From contig VWZL01004368.1 of the NCBI GenBank assembly GCA_013396915.1, positions 935,066-999,065 on the forward strand: 64,000 nucleotides of DNA, given 5' to 3'. Origin of the DNA: Stercorarius parasiticus (lineage: Eukaryota; Chordata; Aves; Charadriiformes; Stercorariidae). Shown here piece after piece: positions 56,621 to 64,000 of this stretch. Under the pieces are notes generated by a model. It did no database searches. It was not told the DNA's origin and saw only the letters and a program-made list of their open reading frames with translations. Positions within the stretch are counted from its first letter, which is position 1. Each line of letters opens with the position of its first letter. Position numbers and translations under genes: made by a program.

Positions 56621-57290
56621 TTATGTTATTTCAGAGCTAAAATTGAGATAGCATGCCACGTATCAGAGGAAAAACAGAATAAAGAGCCTTACAAATTGGA
56701 ATGAGCATATAAATAAATCTTCATCTTGACATTAACATCAAGAACACAGATTAGAACAAAACAAATTTTAGTCTCACCATAGCCAGGAGGAAGAGTGCAA
56801 AAATGCGCTATTGTCACTCCACTGAAAATTATACCAATGTATTGTTCCTTTTAAAGAAGCAAACACTGCCTTCAAGCAAAACAACGGAAGTCAATCCAAG
56901 TATTGTGAAGTCTGGATATAATACAAAATACTAACATTTGTTCTGAAAATTAACTGCCTCTATTTTTCTACCAGACAGGCTTGACATATTATACTTGTTT
57001 ATTTATTTTCATTTAAATACGGAGTCTATGATTTATATTTTTTGTATGTCAGTTAATTGATAAAAATGGTGTCAGATGCACTTTTTTAAAAAAAAAAAAT
57101 GTTTCCCTCATCAGAACTAAATGGAAAAGATTCAGGATTATGGTTGAAGAAATGAATTTCATATTCAAAAGAAAACTGAGCTCTTTATTTAAAGTATGGC
57201 AATTCACCAGAAAAACTTTTAAATTATTACTACAAAGACAGTCATCCAGACCTCGTAGACCAAATTAAATGTGTTCCCTTCACTGGTTTG

Positions 57291-57336
57291 AAAAAAAAAA
57301 AAAACAAAAACAAAAACCGCCCCCAAAAAACCCAAC
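57291..57336. repeat. A/C-rich low-complexity tract
   Basis: Poly-A with cc interruptions, like the tracts at 29099 and 62525. Confidence 0.85.
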
Positions 57337-57618
57337 TTAAGAGTGACAGAACAGAACTTTCTAAACATTTAATGTTTCAGGATTTCTGTTATTATTTTTA
57401 GGAGATGGCTTTCTGATCTTTGAGAGATGCTTCAACTACTACACTTAGTCAAACACAGTAAATGTAAGCACTTTTTACAGGTAACCTATTAACCACTAGA
57501 AAGCCACCACTTTCTGACTAAAAATAAAAATAAAATAATTTTCTCACTCTAGTGTATCTGTAGGATCGCCCAGGAGTGACATACAAGTGCCTTGCAGGGT
57601 CCATTCAAAAATACTTAA

Positions 57619-57633
57619 CTGCCATCTAGCGGC
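57619..57633 (-). promoter_or_regulatory. Candidate CTCF binding motif
   Basis: The minus strand reads GCCGCTAGATGGCAG. It matches the CTCF core CC(A/G)C(C/T)AG(G/A)(G/T)GGC(A/G) at every core position. Two CpGs lie within 15 bases downstream on the plus strand in an otherwise CpG-poor intron. This is motif evidence only; occupancy is unknown. Confidence 0.5.
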
Positions 57634-58788
57634 TGAGTAGGCCGACTTGTTTATGATGCCTTTCAGGCTCTCTAATTAAACACTTCCCTCATTTCTAATA
57701 TTTCTACTTGAGTTCTCATCCTTCCTTCAGAGCCTAAGAAATTACGACATTACCAGAAGACAGTGTTTTAATCACAAAGTTCAACTACTAGTCATGTAGG
57801 AAGAAGAACAGACTGGAACAGATAATCTCGGTTTAAATTATATTGAGGTCTCAACTCAGAGAACCTCACTTCATACTTTAAAAAGTTCAATTAATTTACC
57901 TGTTATAGTTGTAGAACATGAAAAATCTATTAGTGCTTATTTGGCTTCCTAAAAACAAACCAAAAAGAAACCTGAAATTGCAGCACTTTTAAACTGAAGA
58001 GTGAATTCTAATATTAAGAATCAAAGACAAATTTCCATCAATAAAATTAGAAACTACTGCATAAGAACTATATTTCATGAACACAAACGTACAAGTCATA
58101 GTACTTATGTCCTGGACGGAAGTTCGACAGAGATTAGACTCCCCCGTACTGCCTGAGCAAAATGCTCTGCACTTCAGCCATTCCTATGACCCCAGCAGTA
58201 GAGTCTTCCACCAGATTCGTATCACCTTGTTTCACACAAACTTTGTTTCCTTTCTGTTCCTTTTTTCACAAAGCATAATTTATTCTCAAGGCTAATGAGA
58301 AAACACTATCTGCCTACATATGCTTCCTATATTCACCCATTTTAAGCTAAGCTATCCCAACTCTATCATTACACATTGGACCTACAGTTAGAACACAAGT
58401 TCCTGCACACCACATGTTGCAAGCCTGGCTTTATTTTCTTGCAAGATAAGAACAAAATAGATTTAAATCTCTGGATTTTTTACCTTTTTGTTTTGTGAGA
58501 TTGAGGCATGCTGGCATAATGTTGCACATAAAATGAAGCAATGTAAAAAGAGCCACAGACAGAGAATAGTTTGGGAGCTCATAGACAAAGAGTTTCCAAT
58601 TTTCCTCCAGTTTATGTTGAACACAATTGTTAACCAGTCTCATCTACAGTTTGCCTCTACCCTGATGAAAGCCATGTAATACTAAAGTAAAACAGGTTTT
58701 TAAAATCTCCCTTTTTATTAATTTTGCATGTTTAGTAGAATAATTTCACCATTTCAGACAAATCTTACATTTATCTTCTTTATCTTAC

Positions 58789-58812
58789 CTTCACCTGTAA
58801 AGAAACATCTTC
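58789..58812 (-). CDS. FMN2: Candidate 24-nt alternative microexon of FMN2 (EDVSLQVK)
   Basis: On the minus strand the sequence reads ...ctctctcttaaaatttcag, then 24 nt encoding EDVSLQVK, then the strong donor gtaagataa. Both flanking FMN2 exons are phase 0 at this intron, so inclusion adds exactly eight codons between QQVQ and DDFEVK without a frame break or stop. A pair of TGC motifs (58841-58848, read as atgcatgc on the minus strand) lies about 30 nt upstream of the acceptor, with a CTCTCTC tract between. That layout is typical of SRRM4-activated, PTBP1-repressed neural microexons. A second acceptor inside it (tttctttacag) would give a 6-nt version, VK, also in frame. The call is inferred from splice signals and phase only. 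A chance arrangement remains possible. Confidence 0.5.
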
Positions 58813-58919
58813 CTGAAATTTTAAGAGAGAGTTTTGAGAAGCATGCATGTTTCCAATACAAAGTCTAGCTGTGATATTTTATAGTAATGAAAAATAAATC
58901 CCAATCCCGCCAATGCTTT

Positions 58920-59474
58920 TGTCATGGTTTCATCTGGGATAGAGAGCTGCTATACTAGCAGCTGGTATAGTGCTACGTTTTGGATTTGGGATGAAAAAGC
59001 AATGTTGACAGTACACTGCTGGTTTTGGTTGTTGCCAAGCAGTCAAGGTCTTTTCTACTCCTCACACCCCCCCAACCAGCAAGTAGGCTGTGAGCGCACA
59101 AGAAACTAAGAGGATACACAGCTGGGACAGCTTACCCCAACTGACCAAAGGGATATTCCATATCATATGACATCATGCTCAGAAGTAGGAGGAAGCGGAG
59201 GACGTTTGGAGTTATGGTGTTTGTCTTCCCAAGTAACCAGTAGGCATGATGGAGCCCTGCTTTCCTGGAGATTGCTGAACACCTGCCTGCCGATGGGAAG
59301 CAGTGAATGAATTCCTTGTTTTGCTTAGCTTGTGTGGGTGGTTCTTGCTTTACCTATTAAAGTGTCTTTTTCTCAACCCATGAGTTGGGTTTTTTTCCTC
59401 ACTTTTAGTCTTCCGATTCTCTCCCCCATCTCAACGCAGGGGGAGCAAGCGAGTGGCTGTGTGGTCCTAGTTGC
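58920..59474 (+). mobile_element. Solo LTR of an avian endogenous retrovirus, 3' end missing
   Basis: It starts tgtcatggtttcatctggga and runs through cttcccaagtaaccagtagg, atggagccctgctttcctgg, ctgaacacctgcctgccgat and ctctcccccatctcaac to gtggtcctagttgc. I recognise this wording from LTRs dispersed in bird genomes. The expected terminal segment, the inverted counterpart of the start, is missing. An ATTAAA polyadenylation signal lies at 59356-59361. No internal viral gene sequence flanks it, so it is a solo LTR. The family name is not assigned. Confidence 0.82.
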
Positions 59475-62400
59475 ATAAATAAAGTATTTCACAACGTTTT
59501 TTCTTGTATTACTAAGTGTCAAAATCGGAACATTTCAAATGTCACTAAGTTAGTACCCTAAGGAGTTATAATAATTTGTAGTTAAAGACTACAATAAGAG
59601 AAAAGGTCCCTGCTGAAAAGCTGAGAGGGGTTACCAGCAAAGCATGATTGTTGGGAATACTCTAAAGGGACACTCCAAGAGTCAGACTTACAATGTTTTC
59701 AAAGTGGAAAGTATATTCAACATGGCAAAATGTGTCCTGTAATTTAAGGTTTTTAAGGTTTCCCGCTGATACTGTTGGAAAGTGCACCAATAGATCACGC
59801 AGCATAAATCTGTCTTCAGTGCCTGAGAACTGCCAAAATTCTGTCTGTTTGTTACTACCAGCTGAAGTACGTGGCGTTCCAAGAAGGCATATAATTTTGG
59901 TTGAGGGATTATTTGTTGGTTTAAATGGGGTGAACTAAACCAAAGTGAACAACTGAGCCGGAAACATTACAGGCGTAAGAATTTTTTGATGGCAAGCTTT
60001 TCCTCTGTAAATATAGTTAAAATACTCAGTGTAAATTACCTCACACCCAAACTGCTAGAAATTGGAATAGTCTGGCAAAACCTCATCTCCTGAGACAGGA
60101 TTACAGAGACCAGCCATCGTCAATGGCATGAAGATGAATTCATTACATCCGGATGATGACCTTTAAATAAACGTAATGAGGGCTTTCTTTTTAAATTTGT
60201 GTGATACTCAGAATAGGCACTCATCACAAATGATCAAAAAAGACACTTAAAATATTTTTAAAATAAGACATACAAGAGAACAAGGAATTTAGGTGATTTC
60301 TGAACAACTTCAGGTTTTTTGTTCTGTGATGTCCCGCTACTAACCAAAGCCTGGTTTTCATGTACTCATTTAAAAATTATAAGATGTGTCCTTCCCCGGC
60401 CCCTCCCTTTCTGCTAAGACTCTATTTTTACCTACCATGTAAACAAAATCAAGCAAACCTGAAAATTGAGTTAAAATGTAGGGAAAATTGCAAGGGTACC
60501 AATTCAGAGGTGCAAAACGGAAAGGAATTTGACTCTGGCACAAAAGTACAGCGATCAAACCTAAACATCAGGTTTGAAGCCAGAGTTTCTAAATTAGGAC
60601 ACAAATTTTTTTCTCTTCTTCCTTCTCTCAAGGATTTAGGACTAACAAAGCTTTCTCTGTTTGTTCTGGGAAGACTAAGCAGACATTGTTGCTCCTCTTT
60701 GGTATTTCAAAAACAGAACCTGAAATGGCTGCCAATTTTTCTTATTTTTCCGCTGCTTACCAATTCCTGCACTAAAAGCAAGCACACCTCCAGGTCCTCA
60801 CTTTTTTTATTGCAATGCTTAGAAATTACCTTTTGAACTCAAAAAGACTTTTAAACTTAAAAGCTTTAGCAAATTATGCTGCAAAATATGAAGGTTATTT
60901 CTAACATTGTAAAGGTAAGGAAATGGAGAGGATATTAAAAAAAGACCCTTCCAGTAGCAAGAAAGTGTAGAATCCAGGCTCTGTGCGTGTGCGCTATTTG
61001 TGGTTTTAATTTAGAATTATCCCGAATCTTTTAGAGTTAACTGTTTATCGTGAGAGAAATTATTCAGCGTCATGTTACATTTGCATTTGTTTCTATGTCA
61101 ATATAGACCATCTCCAATTATTTTAACAGTATGTGGAAAATGTCTTTTCCGATGGAAGGATCAGGGAAGAAGCCTGTAAGTAGAGTTAGCTGATCAGCTT
61201 CAAATTTTACACCAGGGCTCTTTTCCTTTGTCATGTAGCAAAAGAAAAGCAAAAAATCATCTACTTGGCTAGCTTCAGCCAATGCTTGCGTTCTTCAGAA
61301 CGAAAACCTATGGACAAGCTAGGCAAAGAATAAAAGAGGCTAGATCTCTAATAGAAACATTTCATAGTATTTCATAACTTTAAAAAAGTACAAATAACAC
61401 CAAGAATGATCTCCTTGAAGTAAAGGACTTATCTACAAACATGATGAAAAAAGTTAGTGTGACCATTATACTATTGAGATGTTTTGGTAGACTGATATAT
61501 ATAGATATTGATAGATAGGCAGAATACACTCAACTGTTTGGGACTGTACAGAAATAGTTTAAACACATGAAAACATTTAATCCACATACAGTTCCTCAAA
61601 TTAAATAACTTCCACTCTGATTGTCAAAATAAACCAGAACAATGATGACATAATATAGCAAAAACTTGAGGTGCTTTTCTGCAAGTGAGGTGATCATGCA
61701 ATCAAAACAGTTATTTCTGCTCTTCATTGATCAATAATAGTACAGAATAGACGAAGTTTACATTACTGTTATAAAAGATCAGCACTGAGCAAGAGGGATG
61801 GGGATCCCTAACAACACTAGCAAATGCTAGAACATAACAGACTAGTTTTAAAAATAAGAAAAAAAACCCAACCTGATGTAAATGTTATTTGTTCAAGCAA
61901 TCAAACAGTGCTCTAGTGCTGCTGGTTAAAACTTCGTTCTCATAGCAAAAGAATCAGTTTCTTTTAGGTAAAGCATCTAAGCATTCATGAACCTATTTCC
62001 CTTAATTACACTTCCAATAAAAAGAAATCTTTTTATGTAGGTTGTTTCTTGTAATAAATTAAAATCCTAGAGACAGATTAAATACACTCTTTACACATGA
62101 TACCTTTCTGGAAGTATAGGAAAAAATTCTTTTTCACAATAAATACTAGAAAGCATTGCCACTGAAATATAAAAATAGCATGGGACAAATACATTTTAGT
62201 TTAAACTTAAAATACTGCAATGTAGAATAATTTTATGATATTATTTTAATTAATATGCTCTAGTTTTTAGATGTTCTTAACTATGGAGGTAGAATTTAGG
62301 TAACTGACCAGAAGAACTCCTATAATGTTGTTTGGCAAGACAAAAAACATAAAGCTAATATACCTGCTCTCCCCACCCATGCTCATAAAATGCTTGATTG

Positions 62401-62524
62401 AACCTGGATTAAATTTGCAGGTCTAATGATCAGCAGCATGCTTGTTTTCTCCCTCAAAAGCAAATCACTGATCATTTTCACAAATGCTGTTCAACGCAGT
62501 GATACTTGAACCATCCAGTTATTA

Positions 62525-62593
62525 ACAAAAAAAACCCAACCCAAGACAAAGAAAACCCACAAAAATAAACCCCATCAAGAAAAAAAAAAAAAG
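62525..62593. repeat. A/C-rich low-complexity tract
   Basis: Poly-A with ccc and cc interruptions ending in a 12-base A run. It is 0.7 kb downstream (in gene sense) of the coiled-coil exon at 63334. Confidence 0.85.
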
Positions 62594-63333
62594 TCACAAC
62601 AAAAATCATCAAAAGCTTTTGGTCACTCCTTGTTCTAAACCAAGATTTAAGGAAACCAGAACATTGCCTTCCTCTTCATGACTTCCAGAAAAATTGAATA
62701 GTCTTATTCACTACTAAGATAATTCTGGCATTTGTGATCAGAGCATTTTCACAGAAAATAAGCAAGTCTTTTGAGGAAACAAAACTTGAAGTTCCTCAAC
62801 TCTATCAAATTGCACCACATTTAGAGACGACTATAACATATGTTTATGTTGAACAAGCATAACCCAGATTAAGTCTCCACTGTAACAGTATTACATTATT
62901 TCCTTTTGAAGTCCAGAATGGCACCCTAAAACTATTCACCTACTACCTATAAGCTTCAGTGGAGAAACAGGGAAAAAAAATCTCTGCCACTGTCAGTAAC
63001 ATGAACTTTTGTAGATTAGTTAATATAACCAGATCTTCTATTGCTATTCCTTAGTAACACCATGAGACCTCCAGAACCAAGTGTTAACTTCTGAGCAAAG
63101 CTAACGATGACATTTTATAAGGATCACTTTAGGCAGGCAAGAACCTTGAATCTCTGTACCTAGATACGCTATGGAACATGTAAGTATTTTGAGATAAAAA
63201 TTTAGAATCAACACCACACTTTCGAACATTCAGTTCGAAACTATTCGAAATAAAACTATTGCAAAAATATCTGAAGTACTGCTTTTCCAGTCTTTTTACA
63301 AAACGGTAGACAAAACACTTGTTAGAATCTTAC

Positions 63334-63395
63334 CTGTACCTGCTGAACACCTTCTATGCATTGTTTCTCTGCTTCTTGGACAGTAGATCTCAACT
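63334..63395 (-). CDS. FMN2: FMN2 exon: coiled-coil segment upstream of FH1
   Basis: This 62-nt exon is 2 nt of a split codon plus 20 codons, reading LRSTVQEAEKQCIEGVQQVQ. The heptad-like, charged sequence fits the coiled coil that precedes the FH1 region of formin-2. The acceptor reads ttcaaattcag and the donor gtaaga. It ends in phase 0, which fits the phase-0 start of the exon at 47132, so the join reads QQVQ-DDFEVK. This agrees with my recollection of the human protein, which has QQVQ-DDFE here. The upstream exon supplying the first base of the split codon is outside the window. Confidence 0.88.
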
Positions 63396-64000
63396 CTGAA
63401 TTTGAAAAGAAGATACAGATTTTAAAATTTCTATATAAAAAATTTTCATTGATCTTTTCAAATACACATTATGAATTTCATGAAAGGAGAGTAGACTTAA
63501 AAAGAAAACACTGTTAACTGTCCCACTTTCCAAATTATCCACCTAAAATTAAATGAATAGGTTGTATGCATAAAGCAAGCCAGCCTGATCTCAATTTGCA
63601 ATGTATTTATTATGACTCAACATTAAATTTTATCATCTTAAATACATAGCATATAAAACTTGAAAGAAGTCCATTTTGATTGTCAAAATTTCTGATTCAA
63701 AGAAAAATAGTTACTTATGGCTCTGTTATATACATTCCATAGAAGGTCAAGGAAAAGTTCTTATGCTTGTTCTTCCCATCCATCCTCATTAAGAAGCGTT
63801 TCTGTCCTTAAGGTCTGCAGATTGTGTCTGTTCACAGAAGGCCAAAAGAATCCATGAGCAGGATGATGACTGTTGGCAGCTATAGTGCCTTTTTCTTATC
63901 CTCCTCTGGTCCTACTCTGCCCTACCATCAAAATTTGAGATCTCCACAATAAGACAGATAGTGACACAGATCTAAACTCACACTTTAAAAGTGTGCTTGA
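63396..64000 (-). other. FMN2: FMN2 intron upstream of the coiled-coil exon (partial)
   Basis: AT-rich sequence. The preceding exon, which must end in phase 1, is not found in these 605 bases. Confidence 0.8.

Larger units (their letters stand above)
47133..63333 (-). other. FMN2: FMN2 intron, 16.2 kb
   Basis: The intron between the two coiled-coil exons. It holds a perfect CRE-type octamer (50484), TA/CA repeats (50992-51030, 55149-55191), a CR1 3' tail (56541-56620), a CTCF-like motif (57619-57633), the proposed microexon (58789-58812) and a solo LTR (58920-59474). Elsewhere I see AT-rich sequence without recognisable genes. Confidence 0.85.

Noticed and set aside
60360..60836. 158-codon open frame on the plus strand, the longest outside FMN2
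   Set aside because: No recognisable motif, ordinary AT-rich composition, antisense within an FMN2 intron. A length reachable by chance over 64 kb and six frames.

Overview
The window is vertebrate nuclear DNA, most likely from a bird and probably a neoavian one. It is AT-rich and intronic throughout. It carries CR1-type LINE fragments whose 3' ends have the typical avian form, and a solo LTR of a kind I recognise from bird genomes. Species-level identification is not possible from the sequence.

One protein-coding gene spans almost the whole window on the minus strand: formin-2 (FMN2), an actin-nucleating formin. Eight exons can be placed to the base with GT-AG boundaries and fully compatible phases. 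In transcription order (high to low coordinate) they are 63395-63334 (coiled coil), 47132-45681 (coiled coil, Ser/Pro-rich linker, FH1 proline repeats and start of FH2), then the FH2 exons 44612-44468, 32096-32009, 10501-10440, 2682-2591, 2441-2312 and 1385-1239. The N-terminal exons lie beyond position 64000, and the C-terminal FH2 half plus the FSI tail lie before position 1. The paralogue FMN1 is excluded by FH2 wording such as [18 protein letters not shown] and [14 protein letters not shown] 173-base run of N (46039-46211) interrupts the FH1 repeats, and the reading frame shows that its stated length cannot be exact.

A ninth, alternative exon is proposed at 58812-58789. It is a 24-nt, frame-neutral microexon (EDVSLQVK) inside the 16-kb intron between the two coiled-coil exons, with the sequence hallmarks of a neural microexon.

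The remaining ~62 kb is introns. From low to high coordinate they hold two minus-strand CR1 copies (3547-3670, 4273-4880); a pair of related short elements, each with a terminal A-tract, at 8338-8435 and 10083-10195; an isolated CpG island at about 22.4-22.7 kb with a strong minus-strand splice donor just downstream (candidate internal promoter); an old CR1/L3-like LINE at 23.2-25.0 kb; a CR1 3' tail at 56.5 kb; a CTCF-like motif at 57.62 kb; and the solo LTR at 58.9-59.5 kb. No tRNA, rRNA, CRISPR or second protein-coding gene was found. The many short open frames in the introns look like chance.
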